The position numbers were made by a program, and so were the translations under genes. A DNA stretch of 64,000 nt from NCBI GenBank assembly GCA_947488765.1, contig CANLAE010000012.1, positions 1 to 64,000 on the forward strand, read 5' to 3'. Every line of letters starts with the position of its first letter. Within the stretch, counting starts at the first letter, position 1. Below the pieces are notes generated by a model. The model worked only from the letters and a program-made list of their open reading frames with translations, was not told the origin of the DNA and searched no databases. Of this stretch, positions 28,465 to 37,003 are shown in pieces. Source of the DNA: Chitinophagaceae bacterium (GTDB lineage Bacteria > Bacteroidota > Bacteroidia > Chitinophagales > Chitinophagaceae).

Positions 28465-28929
28465 GTGAACCAAAATTTAAAAATAAATATTAGGATTTAT
28501 GGTATTTTATTACACCAAAACCAAATTTTAGTAAGTGATGAATTAATAAGAGGAAATTATTTTACAAAATTCCCCGGCGGCGGTTTAGAAATTGGCGAAG
28601 GCACAAGAGATTGCCTGATTAGAGAATTTAAAGAAGAAACAAATTTAGACGTAACCATTGGAGACCATATTTATACCACAGATTTTTTTCAGCAATCTGC
28701 TTTCAATGAAAATCATCAAATTATCTCCATTTATTACTTCGTTCATACTGACCAAATAGCAAGTTTGAAAACATCTACAATTCCTTTCAACTTTACAGAA
28801 AACCAAAAAGCTGATAAAACATTACAGGCAGAATCTTTCCGATTCATTGAATGGCATGATTTGCATGAGGATATTGTCAGTCTTCCAATTGATAAAATTG
28901 TAGTTAATTTGCTAAAGTCAACAAAATAG
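28465..28929 (+). CDS. NUDIX hydrolase
   Basis: A 154-residue protein with a Nudix box starting at GGGLEIGEG near 39: the REFKEET core is intact, and the Gly normally after EEx is Asn. It hydrolyses a nucleoside diphosphate linked to another group; the substrate cannot be read. The start is GTG at 28465, only 41 bases from the divergent secreted-protein gene, so the two promoters must overlap. A second, larger NUDIX gene lies at 47102. Confidence 0.85.
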   Translation: MNQNLKINIRIYGILLHQNQILVSDELIRGNYFTKFPGGGLEIGEGTRDCLIREFKEETNLDVTIGDHIYTTDFFQQSAFNENHQIISIYYFVHTDQIASLKTSTIPFNFTENQKADKTLQAESFRFIEWHDLHEDIVSLPIDKIVVNLLKSTK

Positions 28930-29023
28930 CTATCAAAGTTGTATTACTAAATATCAAATATAATTTTATTCAATATTTTTAATAATTAAGCAGAAATTTT
29001 TTTAAGTTGAAAAATCTTATCAA

Positions 29024-30052
29024 ATGAATATGGAAAAAAAGAACAGCTTTGTATGGAGCGATAATGCAGAACCACATAAACAACGTACCAAAGAAATTAT
29101 CAAACAACATCCTGAAATACGCAGTTTAATTGGCAGAAACCCATATACATTTTTGATTATACTTTTTTGTGTGTCATTACAAATTTTATTGGCATATTTC
29201 CTTAGAGATCAAAGTTGGTGGTTAATTTTTGGAGCGGCTTATTTAATCGGCGCATTTGCATGTCATACTTTATTTGTTTGTATACATGAATGTGCGCACA
29301 ATTTAGTTTTCAAGAAAAGTAGTTTAAACATTATTGCCGGTATTATCGCCAATTTGCCAATGGTATTGCCTAGTTCTGTTTCATTTAAAAAATACCATAT
29401 CAAACACCATTCATTTCAAGGTGTTGAGGAATTAGATGGAGATATGCCCTACCACTGGGAAGCAAGATTGATTAATAATTCTGCAATTGGTAAAGCAATT
29501 TGGTTGTTGTTCTATCCTTTATTTCAAATGTTACGTCCTGCAAGATTAAAAGAGATTTCATTATTTGATACGTGGACATTTATAAACATTATTGTTGAAG
29601 TAACATTTATTGGTTTCTTATTTTACTTTTTAGGAATTAAGGCTTTGATATTTTTACTGGCAAGTTTTTTCTTTTCAGTAGGATTACATCCATTGGGAGC
29701 AAGATGGATTCAGGAGCACTATTTAACACATGATCATCAGGAAACAAAGAGCTATTATGGTCCATTGAATACCGTAAATTTGAATGTTGGTTACCACAAT
29801 GAACACCATGATTTTCCCTCTGTGCCATGGAATAATTTACCAAAAATAAAGACAATTGGTGGTGAACATTATGATTCATTACATCACCACACTTCTTATA
29901 CTGCTTTATTATTTACATTCTTGTTTGATAAAAAACTATCCATCTTTTCAAGAATGGCAAGAGCCAATAGGGGCAAAACAAAACTGAATGATTTTTCTCC
30001 TTACCATGTAGAAACTTCAAAAGTATTATTGGAACAAGAACTTAGAAGTTAA
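29024..30052 (+). CDS. Sphingolipid delta-4 desaturase-like membrane di-iron desaturase (DEGS type)
   Basis: A 342-residue membrane desaturase. Three histidine boxes are HECAH (88-92), HIKHH (125-129) and HNEHH (258-262). The N-terminus (EPHKQRTKEIIKQHPEIRSL) matches the Lipid_DES leader of dihydroceramide desaturases. LHPLGARWIQEHY, YYGPLNTVNLNVGYHNEHHD and the ending SIFSRMARANRGK track human DEGS1 in order and spacing, as I remember that sequence. Animal DEGS enzymes put a delta-4 trans double bond into dihydroceramide using O2 and cytochrome b5. The natural bacterial substrate is unknown; Bacteroidota do make dihydroceramides. No sphingolipid synthesis gene is in the window. It ends in a strong terminator. 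Confidence 0.85.
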   Translation: MNMEKKNSFVWSDNAEPHKQRTKEIIKQHPEIRSLIGRNPYTFLIILFCVSLQILLAYFLRDQSWWLIFGAAYLIGAFACHTLFVCIHECAHNLVFKKSSLNIIAGIIANLPMVLPSSVSFKKYHIKHHSFQGVEELDGDMPYHWEARLINNSAIGKAIWLLFYPLFQMLRPARLKEISLFDTWTFINIIVEVTFIGFLFYFLGIKALIFLLASFFFSVGLHPLGARWIQEHYLTHDHQETKSYYGPLNTVNLNVGYHNEHHDFPSVPWNNLPKIKTIGGEHYDSLHHHTSYTALLFTFLFDKKLSIFSRMARANRGKTKLNDFSPYHVETSKVLLEQELRS

Positions 30053-30075
30053 CAGAATAGCAATTATTTAATTCA

Positions 30076-30119
30076 AATGTCAAGAAAATAAATTACTTAC
30101 TTTTCTTGGCATTTTTTTT
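30076..30119 (+). terminator. Rho-independent terminator after the desaturase, overlapping the rnr 3' end
   Basis: AATGTCAAGAAAA (30076-30088) pairs with TTTTCTTGGCATT (30101-30113) over 13 bp with one G-T wobble and a 12-base loop, then T residues to 30119. The loop contains the rnr stop codon on the opposite strand, and the right arm encodes the last residues of RNase R. Confidence 0.85.
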
Positions 30120-32147
30120 GGCTCCTTTATTTTTAGATTCAATAGATTTTTTCGTATTAATAGGGGTGTTTTCATTTAAACTTTCAACATCCTTATTCAT
30201 TACCCATTCATAATCTAATTGGCGTTTATCTAAATTGGCTGCTACTACTCTGATGAAAATTTTATCTCCAATTCTAAAAATTCTACCACTTCTTTTGCCT
30301 ACCAAACTGTAATCACCTTCCACAACTCTAAAATCATCAAAATCACTCAAGCTTATGATGCTCACCAACCCTTCGCATTTGTGAGCAAGTGTTTCAACAA
30401 ACAATCCAAACGAAGCAACACCGCTAATAACCCCTTCAAAAGTTTCGCCAATATACCCTTTCAAAAACTCCACTTGCTTGTATTTATTACCTGCTCGTTC
30501 ACATTCCATTGCTCCTCTTTCCCTTTCACTGCAATGTTTACACTTCTCCTCCATTTTTTTATCAATGATGGTTTTTTGCAATAAAATACTTTCCAATACA
30601 CGATGTACCAACACATCTGGATATCTGCGAATTGGAGAAGTAAAATGACAATAATGTTCAAATGCCAAACCATAATGCCCAATGTCATCTTTTGTATAAA
30701 CGGCTTTTGCCATTGTTCTGATTCCTAATTGTTCCAAAACCTGTTGCTCCGGTTTTCCTTTTGCATCTAGCAATAGTTGATTAAAACTTTCAGCAATTTT
30801 TTGAGGAGATGAAGTATCAAAACGATGACCATATTTTTTTGCAAATACGATAAATGGTTTCAATTTTTCTTCATCAGGTTGGTCATGTACACGATAAGGA
30901 AAAGGCACTTCCTGACCTTTGACTTTTATTTTAAAAACATGTTCAGCAACAGTTTTATTAGCAAGCAGCATCAACTCTTCAATTAATTGATTGGCTTCTT
31001 TGCTTTCTTTAACCATGATACCAATTGGTCTTCCTTTTTCGTCTAATTTAAAACGAACTTCCTGCGATGAAAAATTAATAGCACCACTTTTAAATCTTTC
31101 TTTTCTTAAGGTTTGTGCCAAGTCATTCAATAATAAAATTTCCTGCAAATACAAGCCATCTTTGGTTTCTATCGTTTGTTGCACATCTTCATAAGTAAAG
31201 CGATGATCAGAATGAATAATTGTTTTACCCAACCAATAATTTTTTATCACTCCCTTTTCATTCATTTCAAAAACTGCAGAGAAAGTAAGTTTATCTTCAT
31301 GTGGTCTCAACGAACAAAGTTCATTAGATATTTTTTCAGGCAACATTGGATTCACTCTATCAGGCAAATACACAGATGTTGCCCGCAAGAAACCTTCTTC
31401 ATCTAATTTTGTATCGGGAGTTACATAATGACTCACATCGGCAATATGAATGCCAATTTCATACATATCATTTTCTAATTTTTTGATAGAAATGGCGTCA
31501 TCAAAATCCTTTGCATCAACAGGGTCAATTGTGAAAGTGAGTGTATCTCTGAAATCTTTTCGTTTCTTAATTTCAGCAGCAGCAATTTTTTCATGTATTT
31601 GATTGGCTTCTGCAAGAACATCTCTCGGAAACGATAGCGGGAAGCCTGCTTCAGCCAATATCTCTTTCATCACTGCATCATTTTCATCTTCTTGTTTGAT
31701 GATGCTTACAACTTCACCTACCGGTTTTTTATTCCCGTTTTCCCAGGTCAATAATCTTGCAACAACCTTTTCTTTATTTTTTGCTCCATTCAATTTATTC
31801 AATGGAATAAAAATATCTGGCATCGGCTTATCTGAAGACGAAACAAAAAAAGCAAAGTTGGTACTCAATTGTAAATGCCCAATAAATTCAGTTTGTTTAC
31901 GACTTACTACTTCAACAATTTTACCTTCCTTTTTACCGGTGTTCATGTTTTCTTTAATCACTTTCACAACAACAGTATCGCCATTCAGAGCGGTATTAAA
32001 ATCGCCCTGACGAACCAAAACATCTCCTGTACCATTTGCTATTACAACATACCCAATACCACTTCTCGTGATGTCTAAAATGCCACGCAAAGCTGTATGT
32101 TGAGCAGTTTTTTTAGGGATATAATTTAATTTTTTCTTCTTGCTCAT
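30093..32147 (-). CDS. rnr: Ribonuclease R
   Basis: A 684-residue 3'-5' exoribonuclease of the RNB family. N-terminal OB cold-shock domains lead into the RNB domain, which starts near 208 with the metal-binding Asp cluster DPVDAKDFDDAI and carries HYCHFTSPIRRYPD near 500. An S1 domain (EGVISGVASFGLFVET) lies near 585, followed by a Lys-rich tail (KKSIESKNKGAKKNAKKSK). RNase R degrades structured RNA, including rRNA and mRNA. It overlaps lpxK by 4 bases and is the last gene of the DUF3822-rsmD-cyclo-ligase-lpxK-rnr run. Confidence 0.96.
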   Translation of the reverse strand: MSKKKKLNYIPKKTAQHTALRGILDITRSGIGYVVIANGTGDVLVRQGDFNTALNGDTVVVKVIKENMNTGKKEGKIVEVVSRKQTEFIGHLQLSTNFAFFVSSSDKPMPDIFIPLNKLNGAKNKEKVVARLLTWENGNKKPVGEVVSIIKQEDENDAVMKEILAEAGFPLSFPRDVLAEANQIHEKIAAAEIKKRKDFRDTLTFTIDPVDAKDFDDAISIKKLENDMYEIGIHIADVSHYVTPDTKLDEEGFLRATSVYLPDRVNPMLPEKISNELCSLRPHEDKLTFSAVFEMNEKGVIKNYWLGKTIIHSDHRFTYEDVQQTIETKDGLYLQEILLLNDLAQTLRKERFKSGAINFSSQEVRFKLDEKGRPIGIMVKESKEANQLIEELMLLANKTVAEHVFKIKVKGQEVPFPYRVHDQPDEEKLKPFIVFAKKYGHRFDTSSPQKIAESFNQLLLDAKGKPEQQVLEQLGIRTMAKAVYTKDDIGHYGLAFEHYCHFTSPIRRYPDVLVHRVLESILLQKTIIDKKMEEKCKHCSERERGAMECERAGNKYKQVEFLKGYIGETFEGVISGVASFGLFVETLAHKCEGLVSIISLSDFDDFRVVEGDYSLVGKRSGRIFRIGDKIFIRVVAANLDKRQLDYEWVMNKDVESLNENTPINTKKSIESKNKGAKKNAKKSK

Positions 32148-33229
32148 AAATTTGGATTGAAAGTGAAATTGGAAACAAAGGACAAAATTTGAGAATTAAA
32201 CTGTTCTCCTTCATCAAATAAAAAACGATGCTTTATAGGTAGCACATATAATGGAATATCTTCTAACTCAGTAGTGAATTTGGTAAGTCGTACCGCATCT
32301 TTTTCAGTAGTTAAAATAATTTTTCTTTTGGATGAAATATTGTGAAATAGATTTTTTATTTCGTTTAAATCTTCTATAGAAAAAATGTGATGATCGCTAA
32401 AATCTTTTTGATAATAAACATGTGTATTGTTTAATAAATATTCTTTCAAAGGCTTTGGATTTGCAATTCCACAAACCAATAATACTTCATCGTTTGATGT
32501 TAATACCCACTCGTCTTTTTTATTGTAAATATGATATGGTATACCATATTCAATTGAAGTAAAGTATACTTTTTGATTTGTGTTTGGTTTTAAGCTCCGA
32601 AGAGTTTTGTACTTATTTGCCTGACTTAAATCTGAAGGACATTTTGTAACCACAATAATATTTGCCCGTTTTGCAGATTTCCATTCATCTCTTAAATTAC
32701 CGGTTGGCAGAAAAAAATCGTTGGTATAGATATCGCTATACTCCGTCAATAAAATATTAAAACCTGCTTGTACCACTCTATGCTGAAAAGCATCATCTAA
32801 AATAATTGCCTGCAAATTTGATCTGTCATGCAACATTTGTGGTATTGCTACAATTCTCTCTTCACCAACAGCCACGGCTATTTCAGGAAATTTTTGATGA
32901 AACTGCATGGGCTCATCTCCTATTTCTAAAGCTGTTGTAGAAGCATTTGCCAAAGCATATCCTTTTGTTTTTCTTTTATATCCCCTGCTCAATGTGCCAA
33001 TTACAAATTGAGGATGTAATAACTCAATAAGATATTCAACCATTGGTGATTTTCCTGTACCGCCAACTGCTAAGTTGCCAACACAGATTAAAGGGAAATT
33101 AAATCGGGCACTTTTCAAATAATGCTTATCAAACATCCAGTTTCGAACAACCACAATTACTCCGTAAAGCGCTGCAAAAGGAAGTAATAATACCCGAAAT
33201 GATTTTAAAAAAATTGTATTAAAATTCAT
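32144..33229 (-). CDS. lpxK: Tetraacyldisaccharide 4'-kinase
   Basis: A 361-residue LpxK, which phosphorylates the 4' position of the lipid A disaccharide at the inner membrane. The N-terminal hydrophobic helix (about 9-27) is followed by the P-loop GNLAVGGTGKSP near 51-62, then LSRGYKRKTKGY and the DDAFQHR motif near 142. It shows that the organism makes lipid A based LPS. It overlaps the cyclo-ligase gene by 11 bases upstream and rnr by 4 bases downstream, so all three are tightly coupled. Confidence 0.96.
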   Translation of the reverse strand: MNFNTIFLKSFRVLLLPFAALYGVIVVVRNWMFDKHYLKSARFNFPLICVGNLAVGGTGKSPMVEYLIELLHPQFVIGTLSRGYKRKTKGYALANASTTALEIGDEPMQFHQKFPEIAVAVGEERIVAIPQMLHDRSNLQAIILDDAFQHRVVQAGFNILLTEYSDIYTNDFFLPTGNLRDEWKSAKRANIIVVTKCPSDLSQANKYKTLRSLKPNTNQKVYFTSIEYGIPYHIYNKKDEWVLTSNDEVLLVCGIANPKPLKEYLLNNTHVYYQKDFSDHHIFSIEDLNEIKNLFHNISSKRKIILTTEKDAVRLTKFTTELEDIPLYVLPIKHRFLFDEGEQFNSQILSFVSNFTFNPNL

Positions 33230-33788
33230 AAATATGCTCTGGTGTAATACAGTAATTTAAAGGTATATCATATTCATCAGTATCTTGTATTTTATCAATA
33301 GGAGAAAAATAATTAAACCCTAAAGTAATAGCATCTGACTTGCATTGGGCAAGAAATTTATCATAAAAACCTTTACCATAGCCAACTCTGAAGCCTTGTT
33401 CATCACAAATAAGTAATGGCACAAAAATTAAATCTAAATCTGTTGGTTTCAATTCAATGCCTTCTTTTGGTTCGGTTATACCATACTGATTAGTTGTATA
33501 TGCTGTGTCTTCATTTATCAAAATTGCTTTCATAGAAGAATCTGTAAAATCACTAACGGGATAAGCAATTTGCAAACCTGGAATGGTATGTCTTAAAAAA
33601 GAGGAATACAAATGTGTATTGGGTTCATTGTTATTTCCGATGGGCCAATAAGTAAGTAAAGTAATAGAATCTTCAAAATACATTTTTTGCAATTGCAACA
33701 ACATTAAATCATCGAGTTTCAATTTTTCTTTTGAAGAAATATTGGCACGTTGTTCTTTATATATTTTTCGAAGCTCTTTTTTCAACAT
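33219..33788 (-). CDS. 5-formyltetrahydrofolate cyclo-ligase
   Basis: A 189-residue enzyme of normal length that converts 5-formyl-THF to 5,10-methenyl-THF with ATP. The N-terminal KKELRKIYKEQR is the nucleotide-binding Lys/Arg pattern, and the C-terminal GYGKGFYDKFL near 137-147 is the family signature. It lies 63 bases after rsmD and overlaps lpxK by 11 bases. Confidence 0.94.
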   Translation of the reverse strand: MLKKELRKIYKEQRANISSKEKLKLDDLMLLQLQKMYFEDSITLLTYWPIGNNNEPNTHLYSSFLRHTIPGLQIAYPVSDFTDSSMKAILINEDTAYTTNQYGITEPKEGIELKPTDLDLIFVPLLICDEQGFRVGYGKGFYDKFLAQCKSDAITLGFNYFSPIDKIQDTDEYDIPLNYCITPEHIYEF

Positions 33789-33851
33789 GGATTTAAAATT
33801 GTGAAACTAAAAAAATCAAATCAGAATAATAGTTATGAAATGCACAATAAT

Positions 33852-34388
33852 CTATTCTCCAAAGAAACTAAACAATGTAGTTCCATAATTTCTTACAAAT
33901 TGAAAGCCTTTAAATTTCTCGTAATTATTTCTTGGAGTATGTTCCAATACAAACAAACCTTCACTTGCAATTAATTTTTTTTCAATAATAATTTTTGGAA
34001 TTTCATCAATGCTGCCCAATGCATAAGGTGGTCCTGCAAAAATAAAATCAAATGAAGTAGTGCAAGTATTCAAGTAATTAAAGATATCCATTTTCAGAAC
34101 TTTTGCATTTTCAATACTGAGCATTTCAATATTCTTTTTAATAAATGCATGCATGACTGGATCTTTTTCTACAATAGTTACATCTTCTGCACCTCTTGAA
34201 GCCAATTCGTAAGAAATACATCCGGTGCCTCCAAATAAATCTAAAGTTGTAATGCCCTCAAATGAAATTCTATTTTGAAGAATATTAAACAATCCTTCTT
34301 TGGCAATATCTGTTGTAGGCCTTGTAAGTGGCATTTTTGACGGTGGTGAAATTTTTCTGCCGCCAAACCTTCCTGATATTATTCTCAT
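33852..34388 (-). CDS. rsmD: 16S rRNA (guanine966-N2)-methyltransferase RsmD family, altered motif IV
   Basis: A 178-residue Rossmann methyltransferase. The N-terminus (MRIISGRFGGRKI) is the RsmD signature, RPTTDIAKEGLFNIL follows near 23-37, and the SAM site LDLFGGTGCISYE is near 49-61. Motif IV, normally DPPY or DPPF, reads GPPY with Gly119 (codon 34032-34034, GGA). That Asp normally helps hold the target guanine amino group, so activity may be altered unless this is common in the subfamily. It overlaps the DUF3822 gene by 4 bases. Confidence 0.88.
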   Translation of the reverse strand: MRIISGRFGGRKISPPSKMPLTRPTTDIAKEGLFNILQNRISFEGITTLDLFGGTGCISYELASRGAEDVTIVEKDPVMHAFIKKNIEMLSIENAKVLKMDIFNYLNTCTTSFDFIFAGPPYALGSIDEIPKIIIEKKLIASEGLFVLEHTPRNNYEKFKGFQFVRNYGTTLFSFFGE

Positions 34389-35233
34389 AATTCAACATTA
34401 AAATATGGTATAAAATAATGAGACGGATAGGCAGATAATTTTTCACTAAATACATTTCCTAATTCACTTTTTTCAATTTCAATATTGGAAAAATATTGTT
34501 GAATTAAATTGTAAGTTGTTTTATCCAAATCTATTTTACCCGAGATCAATACACTCAATGAAGCAATTGAAATATCATGTTGATTAATAACATTCATAAT
34601 ATGATATAAAACATCTTCTGAAGATTGGTAATTGAATGTTTGTATCAATTGTAATTGGTCATCTTTAAGGATTGTGACAATAACATGTTTTTCATCGAAT
34701 ACCAGTTTCATCCAGTTTTTCCCATCGTAAAATTTTTGCTGAAACACTTGTTGCAATTGGGTTGTATAAGAATGAATATGTTGAATGATCTTAAAGTTTG
34801 CACTAAGAGATTCATACAATGCAGTTTCAATTCTAAATACATTGATAATTGTTTCTTCATGCTTTAATTCATTTGAGCAGCATATCGAATTTTCTTTTTC
34901 TCCATATACCAATTTCAAATATTCTTTTGTTGAATTAGAATTGAATAATTCAGTTGGTATTAAAACAGCTTCTGCATTTTCATGAACAACATATATTTTA
35001 TCTACATTATCTTTTAATAAATCTGATATTTTTTTAACCTGAGAAAAAACTTCATCCCATTTCGTATATGTATCAACTAATTTAAAAACTTCAAAACCTA
35101 AAATTTCTTTGGTTGTAAATGATTGTAACATACAAACGAGTTGGGAAGTTTGTATAAAAAGCAACATTCTATCTTCAGCAGAAGATTCTGTGGTTGCAGC
35201 ATCAGAATAAAAACCAATTGTTTTTTGTAGCAT
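34385..35233 (-). CDS. DUF3822 family protein
   Basis: A 282-residue soluble protein without signal peptide. I recognise it as DUF3822, a Bacteroidota family regularly found beside rsmD, which is the case here with a 4-base overlap. The predicted fold, two related alpha/beta halves with patterns like KVIVTILKDDQLQLIQTF, suggests an actin-like ATPase relative, but I see no intact nucleotide motif and do not assign a function. It is the first gene of the minus-strand run to rnr. Confidence 0.75.
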   Translation of the reverse strand: MLQKTIGFYSDAATTESSAEDRMLLFIQTSQLVCMLQSFTTKEILGFEVFKLVDTYTKWDEVFSQVKKISDLLKDNVDKIYVVHENAEAVLIPTELFNSNSTKEYLKLVYGEKENSICCSNELKHEETIINVFRIETALYESLSANFKIIQHIHSYTTQLQQVFQQKFYDGKNWMKLVFDEKHVIVTILKDDQLQLIQTFNYQSSEDVLYHIMNVINQHDISIASLSVLISGKIDLDKTTYNLIQQYFSNIEIEKSELGNVFSEKLSAYPSHYFIPYFNVEL

Positions 35234-35349
35234 GTGTAATTATATTGCTTTGCAATGATATAAAAATTATTTGTGTGTAAAAACTATGCTTATAATATAA
35301 ATTATCCCGCATTTCTGTAAAGTAATCTTATAAAAGTAGTTTCTAGTCT

Positions 35350-35357
35350 TAGATTTG
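35350..35357 (+). promoter_or_regulatory. -7 promoter element of the MATE gene
   Basis: An exact TAGATTTG match ends 7 bases before the ATG at 35365. No TTG is seen at the expected -33 distance. If used, the mRNA would be nearly leaderless. Confidence 0.35.
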
Positions 35358-35364
35358 CCTGCTC

Positions 35365-36720
35365 ATGGAATCAATAACTAATAACTCTTTACAAGTAAAG
35401 ATAACGTACAAACAAATTTTGGCAATTGCATTGCCTATTGCTGCTTCTATTGTTGTTCCTCAATTAAATTTCATTACCAACAATATTTTCCTTGGTCACT
35501 TAAGCAAAGAAGCTTTGGCAATTGCAGGAATTACGGGAGTATATTATTTAATTTTTGCAGTAATTGGAAGTGGCTTAAACAATGGTTTACAAAGTTTAAT
35601 TGCAAGACGAGCTGGAGAAAACAAAATGAGTGATATCGGAAACTTATTCAACCAAGGAGTCTTTATTGCATTGGTTTTAAGTCTGGTTGGTATTTTAATA
35701 ACCTGGTTGGTTATCCCTACTATTCTGCGTTTCAGTTTGCATGATGAAAAAAACATTCAGATGTCAATTGATTTTTTGCATATCCGAATTTTTGGTCTTC
35801 CTTTTTTATACCTCTACCAAATGCGAAATGCATTGTTGGTTGGTATCAATAAAAGTAAATTTTTAATTATTGGAACAGCGGTAGAAGCATTGAGTAATTT
35901 ACTTTTTGATTACTTGTTCATCTTTGGAAAATTTGGTTTTCCTAAGATGGGATTTAATGGAGCTGCCGTTGCATCAATCATTTCAGAATTATTGGGCTTG
36001 ATTGTAATTTTTGCAGTGCTCCATTGGAAAGGAATCAACAAACAGTTTGAATTATTTAAAAAATTCAAATACGACGCGGCAACAACCAAACTAATTTTAG
36101 TTCAATCATCTCCATTGATTGCACAATACTGTATCAGCATTATCAGCTGGGAGTTCTTTTATATTTTAATAGAGCATCATGGTAATACAGATTTGGCAGT
36201 TAGTAATGCAATGCGCAATATTTTTGGGTTTTTTGGATGTTTTACATGGGCATTTGCAAGTACAAGTAATGCTATGGTAAGCAATTTAATTGGTCAAGGC
36301 TTACAACACAGGGTAATTGAATTGATTTATAAAATCATGAAATTAAATATTGCATTTGCATTGATAGTTGGCATTATTTTAAATTCATTCCCTACATTAT
36401 TTTTATCCGTTTATGGTCAGGGACCTGAGTTTATAACAACCGCAATCCCAGTGTTGAGAGTAGTTTCAGCAGCTTTAATCATTATGAGCGCTTCGGTTGT
36501 ATGGTTGAATGCAGTTACCGGAACAGGCAATACAAAAATCAATCTGTATATAGAGATGATGGCGATTACATTATACTGTTGCTATGTATATATAGTATTG
36601 GAACAATTACAATTATCCATTGTGTATGGTTGGTTAAGTGAATGGCTGTATTGGCTGAGTATGTTGATTCCTTCTTACTTCTACATGAAATCTGGTAGAT
36701 GGAAAAATAAAAAGATTTAG
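35365..36720 (+). CDS. MATE family efflux transporter
   Basis: A 451-residue protein with 12 hydrophobic helices in two similar halves. The pattern LPIAASIVVPQLNFITNNIFLGHLS near the start and IARRAGENKMSDIGNLFNQG after helix 2 fit the MATE family (Na+ or H+ driven export of organic cations and other compounds). The substrate is unknown. It is a single plus-strand gene, convergent with the ACBP gene 19 bases away. Confidence 0.9.
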   Translation: MESITNNSLQVKITYKQILAIALPIAASIVVPQLNFITNNIFLGHLSKEALAIAGITGVYYLIFAVIGSGLNNGLQSLIARRAGENKMSDIGNLFNQGVFIALVLSLVGILITWLVIPTILRFSLHDEKNIQMSIDFLHIRIFGLPFLYLYQMRNALLVGINKSKFLIIGTAVEALSNLLFDYLFIFGKFGFPKMGFNGAAVASIISELLGLIVIFAVLHWKGINKQFELFKKFKYDAATTKLILVQSSPLIAQYCISIISWEFFYILIEHHGNTDLAVSNAMRNIFGFFGCFTWAFASTSNAMVSNLIGQGLQHRVIELIYKIMKLNIAFALIVGIILNSFPTLFLSVYGQGPEFITTAIPVLRVVSAALIIMSASVVWLNAVTGTGNTKINLYIEMMAITLYCCYVYIVLEQLQLSIVYGWLSEWLYWLSMLIPSYFYMKSGRWKNKKI

Positions 36721-36739
36721 AGATAAACTAATTAAATAA

Positions 36740-36997
36740 TTACCCCTTCAACTGATTCACCAAATCAATATATTGTTGCATTGCTTCTTCATTTGAAGTG
36801 CCTTGCAATTTTTGCCAAGTTTCATGCTTAAATTTTGCAACAAAGTCAAATGGATTGGCAGGTGCTTCTTCTTTATTGTCTCCTTGTGTTCCCTGCTTGT
36901 ATAAGCTGTATAATTTTAAAAGGGTTTCATTATCCGGTTTCTCAGTTAATGTTTTACTATTAGCAACTGCCTGTTCAAATAATTGTTGTATTTCCAT
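36740..36997 (-). CDS. Acyl-CoA-binding protein (ACBP)
   Basis: An 85-residue protein, the normal ACBP length. The four-helix family signature is present: LLKLYSLYKQGTQGDN near 26-41, then NPFDFVAKFKHETWQKLQG near 48-66 and EEAMQQYIDLV near 70-80, including the Lys and Tyr residues that hold the CoA. ACBP buffers long-chain acyl-CoA. The family is universal in eukaryotes and patchy in bacteria. It is the last gene of the trxB-folB-TPR-ACBP run, 6 bases after the TPR gene. Confidence 0.93.
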   Translation of the reverse strand: MEIQQLFEQAVANSKTLTEKPDNETLLKLYSLYKQGTQGDNKEEAPANPFDFVAKFKHETWQKLQGTSNEEAMQQYIDLVNQLKG

Positions 36998-37003
36998 TTT
37001 ATT

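Noticed and set aside
31603-32010. 135-codon plus-strand frame inside rnr
   Set aside because: Shadow of RNase R, which is complete and overlaps lpxK as a normal operon member.
35365-36720. MATE transporter as a polysaccharide flippase
   Set aside because: Helix motifs and symmetry fit MATE, and no glycosyltransferase gene is adjacent, unlike the flippase at 20043.
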